Source: Microthrixaceae bacterium (lineage in GTDB: Bacteria > Actinomycetota > Acidimicrobiia > Acidimicrobiales > Iamiaceae). From it: a stretch of 64,000 nt of DNA. The position numbers and the translations under genes were made by a program. Below the pieces are notes generated by a model, which saw only the letters and a program-made list of their open reading frames with translations, was not told the origin of the DNA and searched no databases. Numbering within the stretch: the first letter of the stretch is position 1; every line of letters begins with the position of its first letter. Shown piece after piece: positions 7,924-16,541 of this stretch. Location of the stretch: assembly GCA_016702505.1 (NCBI GenBank), contig JADJDU010000010.1:180111-244110 (forward strand). The letters run 5' to 3'.

Positions 7924-10107
7924 CTATCGCAACGATGCCACCATGCGATGGGCTTGGTCTGGTGTCAGGTCGCCGGAGATGGTGAACACTGTGTCGCCGC
8001 TGATGCCCCACAGGTGGGTTCGGCCGCGGGCATCGGTGGAGATGGTGGTACGGGCACCGTTGAAGGCTCCGTCCCCAACGGTGCGCTCCGTTGGTTCCTG
8101 GCCGGCGGCGGGACCGAACGGTGAAGACCACGCCGTCGGGTCGCTGCCCGCCGAGCGGGTGCTGAGGGTGATGCGCTCCGAACCTCGCTGGAAACCGATG
8201 GACATGACCGCCACGTCGGGAGGGTTGGTACCAGACCCGGTGGTGGGTGCCGAGCCCGGAGCTTCTGCCCGTACCGTCACCGCAGCCATCTCGAAACCGG
8301 CGGGAAGCCAGCCCGGGGTGATGGCATCTCCCCGACCCAATAGGGGCACGGCAGACAGATCGGTGGAGGTGAAACCGTGATCCTCGACGCTGGACCGGGC
8401 ATCGTCGGCCACCGGTTGGTGGAAGGTGTCGGCGGCCACCTCGGTGAGGGTGGTCCACGAGGTGATTTGGGTGCGGCGAACGGTGCGGCTCCCCACCGAC
8501 CGAGTCACGTCGACCGGGAGCGAGGTGTCGGCTGCCACTCGAATCGTCCAGGTCTCATCGGTGCCGTCTACCCCGGTGGCCAGATTTGTGGACAGCACGT
8601 AGAGCGACCGGCCGTCATCGGTGGTGCGCGGCATCCTCGCCTGGCCAGCGACGCGTAACACCGACGGCACTGCACTGAGGTCGGCCAGGGGAACTGGTTC
8701 GATGGTCGACGGGTCTGGGGGTCCGGCCGCCAGACCGGTGGCGTCGGTGGCGTACACGCCGGCCTTGTCCCCACGGCCGATGACGGCCACTCGGCGCATC
8801 AGACCTTCTTCGGCATCGAAGGTGGTCTGGTCGATGGTGCCACGGTCCGATACCACCCAGGACCCGTCCCCGCCCAGGATCAACTCGTAGGTTCGTTCCG
8901 TTCGTCGGCCGGTGGCGTCGTGTTCTTCCACGTCGATCAACACCCGCCGGTAGGGGCCTTCGGCCATGGCGGCCGAAGTTGTGGCCGCAACCTCGGATGC
9001 GGCCCTGGATCCGTCCGGTATCCGGTCGCTGGTGCCGATGATCACCGCGGTCGTAATCAGGGCGGCTAGTGCAACTACAGCCAAGATCACCAAAGCGAGA
9101 CGTCGTCGGTTCCGGGGAGGCCTTATGAGCTCGGCTTGCTCGGCCATGCCGTGCACGGGATCGGAACGGGGATGGAACCCGGGCTCGGCGGGGTGTGAGC
9201 GGGCCAGGCGCTCCATCGGGTCGAAGGCTGGAGCCGCGGGAGATGCCCGTTCGGCCAGCAGACGACGGCCCAATGTCGACCAGAAGCGGGGATCGGGGGC
9301 GGGAACCGGGATCGCAGACAGCACCTCGGACGCGGCGGGCGCCAGGTCGACAGGTGATGCGGTGTCGGGCGCGTGGTTGGCCGAGTGGGTCAGTAGACGT
9401 CGGGCCGATTCCAGGCGGTTGGTGGCGGTCTCGACGTCGGCATCCAAGGTCCGCGCCGCCTCGGTCAGGGTGTGGCCTTCTAGGTCCACGAGCACAGCCA
9501 GGGCCCGTTGGTCGGGGGCCAGGCGTCGCCAACCAGCGGGGGTGGATCCGATCTTGGTGTTGGCTGCAGGAGTGTCGGGGAGCCCCTCGGTGCCGGGGGC
9601 GGTGGAATCGAGCTCCCTGTCGAGCAGGAACAGGTCTTCGATCGAAATGCCGGTGTGGACGGTGGGCGCGTCGGTCGCCGTTTCGGCCCGTCCTTCATCG
9701 GCGAGGGCACGGCGGCGGGCCGGGTCCCGGGTGATGCGGCGCAGCTCGTCGGTGGCAGCCAGGTATGCGATGCGGTGGAGCCACAAGCCCGGCTTCTGGC
9801 TGGCGTCGTAGCGGGGGAGGGCTCGGTAGGCCCGCACATAGGCCGCCGACAGTGCCCTGTCGGTGGAACCGTCACCGCCCAACACGTGGTGTACGAACGG
9901 ACGCAGGTAGGGGTCCCAGTGTTCGATCATGTGGGCGAAGGACGCCGGGTCGCCTCGTCGGGCTGACAACACCAGGTCGATGGGTACCTCGGGCGGCCCC
10001 GAGCGTCTCGCCGGGGTTGGAGGCGTGCGCTCCTCGTCCCGTTCCTCGGGTGGAGGAGACGGTGGAGCGGGCGCGGTGGAGGAGGGGGAGTCGTTGGTGG
10101 CCGTCAC
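7924..10107 (-). CDS. Membrane-tethered sigma-factor fusion: sigma regions 2 and 4, one membrane helix, extracytoplasmic RseB-like domain
   Basis: 727 residues from a GTG at 10107; the frame is open upstream but low-complexity. Residues 1-45 are Pro/Glu-rich. Residues 50-130 look like sigma-70 region 2 (D-P-A-S-F-A-H-M-I-E-H-W then L-W-L-H-R-I-A-Y-L-A-A-T-D-E-L-R-R). Residues 195-240 look like region 4 (D-Q-R-A-L-A-V-L-V-D-L-E-G, then an HTH-like T-L-T-E-A-A-R-T-L). A single hydrophobic helix lies at 336-357. Residues 370-727 would be outside and resemble the LolA/MucB/RseB type, with W-L-P-A-G-F near residue 600. No separate anti-sigma gene adjoins it. It is divergent from an L,D-transpeptidase lipoprotein gene with 81 bases between starts. 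The fusion is seen directly; the sensing role is inferred. Confidence 0.75.
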   Translation of the reverse strand: MTATNDSPSSTAPAPPSPPPEERDEERTPPTPARRSGPPEVPIDLVLSARRGDPASFAHMIEHWDPYLRPFVHHVLGGDGSTDRALSAAYVRAYRALPRYDASQKPGLWLHRIAYLAATDELRRITRDPARRRALADEGRAETATDAPTVHTGISIEDLFLLDRELDSTAPGTEGLPDTPAANTKIGSTPAGWRRLAPDQRALAVLVDLEGHTLTEAARTLDADVETATNRLESARRLLTHSANHAPDTASPVDLAPAASEVLSAIPVPAPDPRFWSTLGRRLLAERASPAAPAFDPMERLARSHPAEPGFHPRSDPVHGMAEQAELIRPPRNRRRLALVILAVVALAALITTAVIIGTSDRIPDGSRAASEVAATTSAAMAEGPYRRVLIDVEEHDATGRRTERTYELILGGDGSWVVSDRGTIDQTTFDAEEGLMRRVAVIGRGDKAGVYATDATGLAAGPPDPSTIEPVPLADLSAVPSVLRVAGQARMPRTTDDGRSLYVLSTNLATGVDGTDETWTIRVAADTSLPVDVTRSVGSRTVRRTQITSWTTLTEVAADTFHQPVADDARSSVEDHGFTSTDLSAVPLLGRGDAITPGWLPAGFEMAAVTVRAEAPGSAPTTGSGTNPPDVAVMSIGFQRGSERITLSTRSAGSDPTAWSSPFGPAAGQEPTERTVGDGAFNGARTTISTDARGRTHLWGISGDTVFTISGDLTPDQAHRMVASLR

Positions 10108-10188
10108 CGGACGTCCAGGGTACCGGGGGTCCGGTGCGCGACACTGGATGCACCGGCCGGCCAGGCTGGGGCTGGAGGGAGATGAGCG

Positions 10189-11073
10189 ATGAGGCGTGCG
10201 GTCGTGGCCGTCGCGGTTGTGGTGACGATGGTGGTCGGTGCGTGCACCCCCGACACGGGGGTGGACCGGGCTGCCACCGGTGGTTCGGGCTCGTCGAGCG
10301 GGCCCGAGGTGACCGTCACCTCTTCCACCAGCACCGAGGCCTCCACCACGCTGCCTCCGACCACCGTCACCACCACTACCGCTCCCATCACCACGCTGCC
10401 CCCGACCACCGTTCCCCCGACCACCACGACCCTGCCTCCACAGTCGATCACCGAACCGCCGGGACCGCTTCAGGGCGGCAGCGTCGGGGTGAGGACCATG
10501 GCCCTGCAAAAGGCGTTGGCCGAGCAGTTCTACGACCCGGGTGAAGCCGACGGGCGGTTCGGGGTCAAGACCACCATGTCGGTGTGGGCGTTCCAGGCCC
10601 TGTTCGGAATGCCCCGCGATGGGATCGTGACGCCCGAGTTGGAGCAGTTGATCCTGGCCCGACCGGCGCAGGCCATGTTGCGACCCGAACTGGGCCCCAC
10701 CCACGTCGAGATCGATCTCACCCGCCAGGTGATGCTGGTTTGGCGGGACGGAAACCTGAAGCTGGTCACCCATGTCTCCTCTGGGAGCGAGGTGCCCTAT
10801 TGCGAGAGGACCAGGGAGGGGCGTCGATGCGGGAGCGCCGTCACGCCACTGGGCGTCTACCAGTTCGGACGGCGGGTCTCTGGTTGGCGCGACGCACCCC
10901 TGGGTCGGCTCTACAACCCGGTGTACTTCAACGGTGGAATAGCTGTCCACGGGGCGGGGTCGGTACCGAACCGTCCGGCCAGCCATGGCTGTGTGAGGAT
11001 CCCGATGCACGTGGCCGACTACTTCCCGGCCCTGGTTGAAACCGGTGATCTCGTCGAGGTGTTTCGGAGCTGA
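10189..11073 (+). CDS. L,D-transpeptidase lipoprotein with peptidoglycan-binding domain
   Basis: 294 residues. The signal peptide ends in a lipobox V-V-G-A-C with Cys19. Residues ~45-85 form a Thr/Pro-rich linker. Residues ~95-145 are a PG_binding_1 domain (L-Q-K-A-L-A-E-Q-F-Y then D-G-R-F-G). Residues ~165-294 are a YkuD domain with the catalytic motif H-G-A-G-S-V-P-N-R-P-A-S-H-G-C-V-R at about 255-271, including the essential S-H-G-C. The enzyme makes 3-3 peptide cross-links in peptidoglycan or attaches proteins to it, acting outside the membrane. Its divergent neighbour is the membrane-tethered sigma protein, which could control it. Confidence 0.93.
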   Translation: MRRAVVAVAVVVTMVVGACTPDTGVDRAATGGSGSSSGPEVTVTSSTSTEASTTLPPTTVTTTTAPITTLPPTTVPPTTTTLPPQSITEPPGPLQGGSVGVRTMALQKALAEQFYDPGEADGRFGVKTTMSVWAFQALFGMPRDGIVTPELEQLILARPAQAMLRPELGPTHVEIDLTRQVMLVWRDGNLKLVTHVSSGSEVPYCERTREGRRCGSAVTPLGVYQFGRRVSGWRDAPLGRLYNPVYFNGGIAVHGAGSVPNRPASHGCVRIPMHVADYFPALVETGDLVEVFRS

Positions 11074-11189
11074 CCGGCACCGGTCCGCCCCTTCGGAACC
11101 CGAATATCTGGAACTGGGTCTGGACGGTGCTGGTTGGTCGCGGTTACCGTGACCCTCGTCACGACCCGCTTCTCGCAGGTCCGACGACC

Positions 11190-11241
11190 CCGCCCGATCT
11201 GCAGGCTGCCCCCGAAGGGGGAGGGCGCCGCGATCGGGCGG
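11190..11241 (+). terminator. Nested inverted repeat between L,D-transpeptidase and SDR genes
   Basis: Outer arms ccgcccgatc (11190-11199) and gatcgggcgg (11232-11241) pair perfectly over 10 bases. Inside them ccccc-gaa-ggggg (11209-11221) forms a second hairpin. It lies 117 bases after the transpeptidase stop and 37 bases before the SDR ATG, so it may be a terminator or a structured leader. There is no T-run, so intrinsic termination is uncertain. Confidence 0.45.
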
Positions 11242-11278
11242 AGTCGCGTCCGGCTCCAACCAATACCGGGAGGCCCCG

Positions 11279-12054
11279 ATGACCATCGACCCGCTCGAAT
11301 CTTTCCGCCTCGACAGCAAGGTGGCGGTGGTGACCGGAGCCTCGGTCGGTTTGGGGCGACGTTTTGCCCAGGTGCTGCACGGAGCCGGGGCCACCGTGGT
11401 GGTGGGGGGGCAAGGCGGCTGGACCGTTTGGAGAGCCTGGCCTCCGAACTTGGAGAACGGTGCATCCCGGTGGCCTGTGATGTGACGGTGGGGTCCCAGT
11501 GCGAGGCGTTGATCGCTCGGGCCGTTGAAGCGGGCGATGGTTCCTTCGACGTGCTGGTCAACAACGCCGGCATTTCGGTGATCGGCCCGGCCGAGACCGA
11601 GCGGTTCGAGGACTTCACCCGCGTGGTCGACGTCAACCTGAACGCGGTGTTCCGGCTGTGTCAGCTCGCCTACGAGCCGATGGTTGCTGGTGGTGGGGGC
11701 AGCATCGTCAACATCGCATCGATCCTGGGGCTGGTGGCAGGGACCCCGGTGAAGCAGGCCGGCTACTGCGCGGCCAAGGCCGGCGTCGTGAACCTGACCC
11801 GGGAACTGGGCGCCCAGTGGGGGCGACGAGGCGTACGGGTCAACGCCATCGCCCCAGGATGGTTCCCCAGCGAGATGACCGCGGTCATGTGGGGAGACGA
11901 GTCTTCGGAACGCTTCGTAGCCACCAACACCGCGGTCGGTCGGGCCGGTGAGGACCACGAACTCGATGGTGCTCTGTTGTTCCTGGCCTCGGAAGCGTCG
12001 TCATATGTCATAGGCCAGACCATCCCCGTCGACGGCGGCTGGACCATCCGCTGA
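11279..12054 (+). CDS. Short-chain dehydrogenase/reductase (SDR), one frameshift in a G run
   Basis: The ATG at 11279 is preceded by a G-G-G-A-G-G site. The first ~43 codons give S-K-V-A-V-V-T-G-A-S-V-G-L-G-R-R, the NAD(P)-binding T-G-x-x-x-G-x-G. The frame then changes within seven consecutive G bases at 11404-11410; one added G gives V-V-V-G-G-A-R-R-L-D-R-L. The rest shows N-N-A-G, the catalytic S-I-L-G and Y-C-A-A-K, and the C-terminal P-V-D-G-G-W. Corrected length is about 258 residues, normal for classical SDRs. It is probably a cofactor-using oxidoreductase of the FabG type; the substrate is unknown. The shift in a homopolymer suggests a sequencing error, not loss of function. Confidence 0.85.
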
Positions 12055-12106
12055 CCAACGAGGCCCCAGCCGCCTGGTGTGCGGCGCGGAGATCGGCGTC
12101 ACCAGG

Positions 12107-13252
12107 TCAAGCCGCGGTGACGGGGAAGCAGGCGGCGATCTCGGTGAGGTAGGCGTTGAGGGTGTCGCTGGCCTCGTCGGAGTTGGAGTTCTGTCCCAGG
12201 CGCACCACCACCAGATCACGCGTGGGGAAGCAGATGACGCGCTGGCCTTCGAACCCGTGGGCGCCAAAGGGCATCTGGTCTTGGTCCCAGCTCCACCAGT
12301 GGGCTCCGTGGAAGATGCCCTTGTCGTTGGAACGGGGGGTGCGGCCATGGTCGATCCACTCCGCTGGAACGATCTGGCGCCCGTCCCAGAACCCACCCCT
12401 CAACGCCAACAAACCGAACCGACACCAGCTCTGAAGCGTGCAATGGGCATAGGAGGAACCGACAAAGGTGCCAGCTTCGTCGAACTCGAGCCGGGTGTCG
12501 GTCATGCCGATTGGATCGAGGATGTGGTGGTGGAGCCACCGGGTGAACCCCTCGACATCACCCGACATCCCGAGGACCCGTTGCAAGTTGGCCACGATCA
12601 CGTTGGTGGTACCCGAGGAGTACACGTACGCCTCCGGTGAGCCCGGAGGGTGGGCCAACTCGAAACCGGCCGCGAAACCGGCGGTGTCGTCCGCCCCCGA
12701 TGCGAACAACATCTCGACCACGTCGGGCAGGCGGTCGGTATCGATGACGTACTCCTCGCGCCAGGCCAGACCTCCTCGCATGGTCAACAGATCGTCCCAG
12801 GTGATGTCGTGTCTGGGATCGCTTGGGTCGGCCCAGCGCGGTTCGGGCACCCGCTCGTGGTGGTCGATCAGTCCATCGGCCACAGCCACCCCGACGGCCA
12901 GATGGGTGAGGCTCTTGGCCATCGACCAGCTCAACAGCTCGCTGGACTCGTCGAGGCGGTCGAGCGGGGGGTCGGGCTCGAGGGCTCGTAGGTCTCGGAC
13001 CGGACGTAGCCCGTAGCGTTCGGTGACCAGCTGTCCCTGGCAAACCACGGCGGCGGCGAAGGTGCGACCCATGGTGGGGTGGGGCTGGTCGGCCACCAAC
13101 ACGTCCAGCAGGGCGGTCAGGCGGGCGACGTCGGCTCCCAGGTCGGAGGCGTCGGCGCGGGGCCATCTGCTGGTTGGCCACGGGATCCCATCGGCCTGTC
13201 GGGGGAGGTCGGGGAGCGGTCGTTCGGTCATGGGCGGAGGCGAGGCGCTCAT
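12107..13252 (-). CDS. Serine hydrolase, beta-lactamase class C family
   Basis: 381 residues from ATG 13252, which overlaps the stop of the upstream endonuclease/phosphatase gene in ATGA fashion. The active-site S-x-x-K is S-M-A-K (about residue 116), with Y-V-Y-S-S-G-T-T-N later supplying the tyrosine motif. The chain also shows L-L-T-M-R-G-G-L, typical of esterase/6-aminohexanoate-dimer-hydrolase-like members (usual family text L-L-x-M-x-S-G). There is no signal peptide, so it is probably a cytoplasmic esterase or amidase and not a resistance enzyme. It shares an operon with the endonuclease/exonuclease/phosphatase family gene; a shared pathway is not apparent. Confidence 0.88.
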   Translation of the reverse strand: MSASPPPMTERPLPDLPRQADGIPWPTSRWPRADASDLGADVARLTALLDVLVADQPHPTMGRTFAAAVVCQGQLVTERYGLRPVRDLRALEPDPPLDRLDESSELLSWSMAKSLTHLAVGVAVADGLIDHHERVPEPRWADPSDPRHDITWDDLLTMRGGLAWREEYVIDTDRLPDVVEMLFASGADDTAGFAAGFELAHPPGSPEAYVYSSGTTNVIVANLQRVLGMSGDVEGFTRWLHHHILDPIGMTDTRLEFDEAGTFVGSSYAHCTLQSWCRFGLLALRGGFWDGRQIVPAEWIDHGRTPRSNDKGIFHGAHWWSWDQDQMPFGAHGFEGQRVICFPTRDLVVVRLGQNSNSDEASDTLNAYLTEIAACFPVTAA

Positions 13253-14271
13253 CGACGTTGGAGGTGGACGGTCACCGAAACGGCCAGGTGGTCGGACAGG
13301 CTGCCAGCCGGTCCGCCTCGGACGCCACGGCCTGGGAACGCCCAACGGCGGGGGCGGTCCAGCTCGACCTTGGTGCGGGCGCGGCGCCAGGGCGGGCTGT
13401 ACCAGATGTAGTCGATGCGGTCGACCGAGGCCCTGGCCGCGGCTTGGGCGGTGGGGTCGGAGTCGGGGTGGTCGACGACGCAGTCGGGCAGCGCCGGGTC
13501 CGAGGGGATGGATCTGGGATCGGCGAAGGTGGCGGTCGGGCCGGGCCCGATCCCGCGCTCCTCCCAGACGTCGACCACGTCTAGCGGGGCAAGGTGTTCG
13601 ACCAGATCCCGGTGGTATGCGCCGGTATCGCCACGGAGTCGTCGGTCGTGGGCGGCCACGTTGAAATCGCCGACCACCAGCAGGGGGTTCTCCTGGTTCC
13701 TGTGCTGGCTGACGAACTCGACGAGCTCGTCGACCTGGGCCATCCGGCCACGATGGTGGCGGGCGTGATCGCCGGCACCGGGAATTGGCAGGAACTCACC
13801 GCCGGCCAGCAGGTGCGTGGACGCCAGGTCGAGCTCGGCTCCGCCCGGCAGACGGACCCGAACGAACAGGACCCCCTTGGTGGCGTAGCTGTCGGAGTCG
13901 CGTAGATCACCGCCGCTGGTGAAGGTGTGGGTCGCGGTCGACACCACCTCCAACGCCAGGGGGTCGACGAGGGTCATCAGGCCGCTACCCACACGTTTGA
14001 GCGCCGAGGCGGGGCCGGGGCCGGGTTGGAATTCGACCTCGTCCCACTGGCAGGCCACCGCGTCCTGTTCCCGCTGGTCGAAGACCTCGGCCAGGGCACA
14101 CACGTCGAAGCGACCGGACAGGGCCTGTCCCACCAGTGGGGCTCTACGGGTGACGTCGGGGGCGAAGAGGTGGTCGGTGAGAGGGAGCGACGGACCCCCA
14201 GACCACAGGCGAGGCCGGAGCAGCCAGGTGTTCCAGAACACCACCCTCACCGATCCGGTCGCGGATGCCAT
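13249..14271 (-). CDS. Endonuclease/exonuclease/phosphatase family protein
   Basis: 340 residues from ATG 14271. Upstream in-frame residues do not fit the family, which begins with a strand of the type R-V-V-F-W-N-T-W. Motifs in order are F-W-N-T-W-L (metal-site Asn), C-A-L-A-E-V (metal-ligand Glu), S-T-H-L-L-A-G-G (His), V-V-G-D-F-N-V (Asp and Asn) and the final L-S-D-H-L-A-V. All catalytic residues of the fold are therefore present. Members cut DNA, or hydrolyse phosphodiester or phosphoinositide bonds; substrate cannot be told. No export signal is seen. Its stop overlaps the start of the serine hydrolase gene. Confidence 0.88.
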   Translation of the reverse strand: MASATGSVRVVFWNTWLLRPRLWSGGPSLPLTDHLFAPDVTRRAPLVGQALSGRFDVCALAEVFDQREQDAVACQWDEVEFQPGPGPASALKRVGSGLMTLVDPLALEVVSTATHTFTSGGDLRDSDSYATKGVLFVRVRLPGGAELDLASTHLLAGGEFLPIPGAGDHARHHRGRMAQVDELVEFVSQHRNQENPLLVVGDFNVAAHDRRLRGDTGAYHRDLVEHLAPLDVVDVWEERGIGPGPTATFADPRSIPSDPALPDCVVDHPDSDPTAQAAARASVDRIDYIWYSPPWRRARTKVELDRPRRWAFPGRGVRGGPAGSLSDHLAVSVTVHLQRR

Positions 14272-14370
14272 GGACCCGAAAGCTACCGGTTCGAACGAGC
14301 GGCGGTAGCCGGCCTGGCCCGATCCCGACGCGATTCTCAAATCGGCTGGATTTCGGCCGATTGTGACCAC

Positions 14371-14733
14371 ATGCCCCGTCCCAATCGTCGTCTAGGTGAG
14401 CGTAGGAACATCCAGCCCAGCCAGATCCATTGGAACCTGCCCAAGCAGGGTTGGAAGCAGCGGTTCAAGAAGCAAGAAGCCCAGGTCGGCATACTTCAGG
14501 ACGTCTCTGTGACCGGTGCCGCCGTGGTCGCCCCTCTCGATGGCCAGGTCGGACGGGGGTCGCGGGTGCCGGTGGCCTTCGGTTGGGTGGAGGGCGCGGT
14601 GAGGGTGATGCGCGTCGATCCACACTCCGACGGGATCAACGCCACCTTCGGTGTGGAATGGGAGTCGAGCGACTCCGAGTTCACCAGGGCCGTCCTCCAG
14701 ACCTTCCTGGAGAGCGACACCCCGCCGTACTGA
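14371..14733 (+). CDS. PilZ domain protein
   Basis: 120 residues from ATG 14371. The c-di-GMP binding signature is visible: R-L-G-E-R (RxxxR) at about residues 7-11 and D-V-S-V-T-G (DxSxxG) about 30 residues later, followed by beta strands of the PilZ barrel. The protein is a single domain, so it likely acts as a c-di-GMP-dependent adaptor. A GGDEF protein is encoded near 34 kb, so both making and reading of the messenger are represented. It starts 99 bases from the divergent endonuclease-family gene. Immediately after the stop lies a perfect hairpin repeat. Confidence 0.85.
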   Translation: MPRPNRRLGERRNIQPSQIHWNLPKQGWKQRFKKQEAQVGILQDVSVTGAAVVAPLDGQVGRGSRVPVAFGWVEGAVRVMRVDPHSDGINATFGVEWESSDSEFTRAVLQTFLESDTPPY

Positions 14734-14738
14734 GTCTT

Positions 14739-14765
14739 CCACCGGAAGGCTCTGCCTTCCGGTGG
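14739..14765 (+). repeat. Hairpin repeat family B, copy 1 (perfect 12-bp stem)
   Basis: Arms ccaccggaaggc and gccttccggtgg pair over 12 bases around a tct loop, starting 5 bases after the PilZ stop. The same design recurs at 19936, 25298 and 44120, each time at a gene's 3' end. It may act as a terminator or RNA-stabilising element; no T-run follows. Confidence 0.75.
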
Positions 14766-14824
14766 ATCCAGGCTCAGGAGCTTGATGGTGGGATAGTTGC
14801 GTCGGTCTGGCACCCTTGATCGCC

Positions 14825-16432
14825 ATGTTGCAGGTGAACGGGCTCAAGGTCGACGTGGGTGGTGTGACCCTCATCGATGGCGTGTCGTTCACCGTGCGCG
14901 CCGGAGAGAAGGTGGGCCTGGTCGGCCGTAACGGGGCCGGTAAGACGTCGATGCTCAAGGTGATCGGCGGTGCCACCGAGGCGGCCGGTGGTTCGGTGAG
15001 CTACCAGGGTGGTCTCGGCTACCTGCCTCAGGATCCCCGGCTCGACATGGTGCCGCCCGACGTCACCGCCCTCAACCACGTCCTGTCCGGTCGTGGTTTC
15101 GCCGAAGCGCTCGAGCGAATGGCCAAGTTGCAACAGGCCATGGAGAACGACCCGACCCCGCGGGCCATCGACCGCTACACCAAGGCGATCGAGCGGTTCC
15201 GGATGGACGGCGGATACGCGGCCGAATCCGAGGTCCGTCGGCTGGCCGCCGGAATCGGCCTGGCCGACGAGAAGCTCGACCTTCCCCTCGGGGCGCTGTC
15301 CGGTGGGCAGCGGCGGCGGGTCGAAGTGGTGCGCATCCTCTTCGCTGGGTCCGATGTGTTGTTGCTGGACGAACCCACCAACCACCTCGACGCCGACGCC
15401 AAGCTGTGGATGCTCGACTTCCTGGCCTCTTACCGGGGGGCGCTGGTCGTGATCAGCCACGACCTCGACCTGCTCGACGAGGCCATCACCCGGGTCATCC
15501 ACCTCGACCGGGGTGGAGACACCGCCACCGGCACCATGCACGAGTACAAGGGCACCTACTCCCAGTACGTGGCCGCCCGGGAGGCCGACGAGGTGCGTCT
15601 GGCCAAGCAGATCGCCATGCAGGCCAAAGAGATCGATCGCATGCAGAACATCATCGATCGGTTCGGAGCCAAGGCCACCAAGGCGTCGATGGCCCACAGC
15701 CTCGAGAAGCGCATCGAGCGACTCAAGGCCAACGGACCCGAGTCGACCGTGGCCCGGAAGGTCCTCAAGCTGCGCCTCCCCGAGCCGCCTCACTGTGCCC
15801 GCACGGTGCTGGAGGCCTCCGACCTGGCGGTCAGCTACCCCGGGCTCGATGTGTTCGAGGACGTCACCTTCGACGTGGGTCGAGGGGACCGGATGTTGAT
15901 CATGGGCCTCAACGGTGCCGGCAAGACCAGTCTGTTGCGGGTGTTGGCCGAGATCACCGACCCGGTGATCGGTTCGTTCCGGTGGGGCATGGGCGTTTCG
16001 GTCGGCTACTACGCCCAGGAGCACGAGGGGATCCGGGCCGGAGCCAGCCTGGTCGATCACATGCGAGAAGCGGCTCCGGACCTGGGCGACGGGGAGCTTC
16101 GGGGCCTGCTGGGCATGTTCGGCCTGGTGGGAGACAAGGTCTTCCAGGACGCGTCAACGCTCTCGGGCGGGGAGAAGACCAAGCTGGCCTTGGCCCAGCT
16201 GGTGGGTGGCAAGCACAACGTGTTGTTGTTGGACGAACCGACCAACAACCTCGATCCCGGGTCTCGGACAGCGGTGGCCGACTCGTTGTCGAGTTGGGGT
16301 GGCACCCTGATCGTGGTCAGCCACGATGCCGAGTTCGTCGAGGCCCTTCAGCCCGACCGGGCCTTGCTGATGCCCGACGGCACCATCGACCACTGGCACG
16401 ATGACTTCTTGGAGTTGGTGACCCTGGCCTGA
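14825..16432 (+). CDS. ABC-F family ATP-binding protein
   Basis: 535 residues from ATG 14825. There are two ATPase domains and no membrane segment. The first has Walker A G-R-N-G-A-G-K-T-S, signature L-S-G-G-Q-R-R-R and D-E-P-T-N-H-L-D. The second has G-L-N-G-A-G-K-T-S, L-S-G-G-E-K-T-K and D-E-P-T-N-N-L-D. Between them sits the charged linker (about residues 240-320) that reaches toward the ribosomal peptidyl-transferase centre in this family. ABC-F proteins act on stalled ribosomes, and some protect against antibiotics; which subfamily this is cannot be decided by eye. The gene stands alone on its strand. Confidence 0.92.
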   Translation: MLQVNGLKVDVGGVTLIDGVSFTVRAGEKVGLVGRNGAGKTSMLKVIGGATEAAGGSVSYQGGLGYLPQDPRLDMVPPDVTALNHVLSGRGFAEALERMAKLQQAMENDPTPRAIDRYTKAIERFRMDGGYAAESEVRRLAAGIGLADEKLDLPLGALSGGQRRRVEVVRILFAGSDVLLLDEPTNHLDADAKLWMLDFLASYRGALVVISHDLDLLDEAITRVIHLDRGGDTATGTMHEYKGTYSQYVAAREADEVRLAKQIAMQAKEIDRMQNIIDRFGAKATKASMAHSLEKRIERLKANGPESTVARKVLKLRLPEPPHCARTVLEASDLAVSYPGLDVFEDVTFDVGRGDRMLIMGLNGAGKTSLLRVLAEITDPVIGSFRWGMGVSVGYYAQEHEGIRAGASLVDHMREAAPDLGDGELRGLLGMFGLVGDKVFQDASTLSGGEKTKLALAQLVGGKHNVLLLDEPTNNLDPGSRTAVADSLSSWGGTLIVVSHDAEFVEALQPDRALLMPDGTIDHWHDDFLELVTLA

Positions 16433-16480
16433 TCGGTTGTCCTGACGGCAACGGGCATCGGATCCGGATGGAAATTCGGT

Positions 16481-16541
16481 CAGGCCAGGTCGGCTCAGGC
16501 CAGGTCGGTCAGGCCAGGTCGCTCAGGCCAGGTCGCTCAGG
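16481..16541 (+). repeat. 14-15 bp tandem repeat spanning a stop codon
   Basis: Four consecutive units of caggccaggtcg plus two or three bases run from 16481, with a fifth truncated unit. On the minus strand the unit ctgagcgacctggc encodes the final L-S-D-L-A of the neighbouring gene, whose stop falls inside the array. Copy-number change could alter or extend that C-terminus. Confidence 0.8.

Noticed and set aside
7924..11958. A single 1,344-residue open frame on the minus strand
   Set aside because: Its first ~617 residues are antisense to the L,D-transpeptidase and SDR genes and have low-complexity composition. Only the part from GTG 10107 has recognisable domains.
12107..13252. Antibiotic-resistance beta-lactamase
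   Set aside because: S-M-A-K is present, but there is no signal peptide and the surrounding motifs fit esterase-like members of the fold.
13249..13664. Several plus-strand frames opposite the endonuclease/phosphatase gene
   Set aside because: Composition is Gly/Arg-rich without motifs, while the minus-strand frame has all catalytic residues.
14739..14765. CRISPR-type repeat
   Set aside because: The family B hairpins are single, far apart and always after genes, with no spacers.
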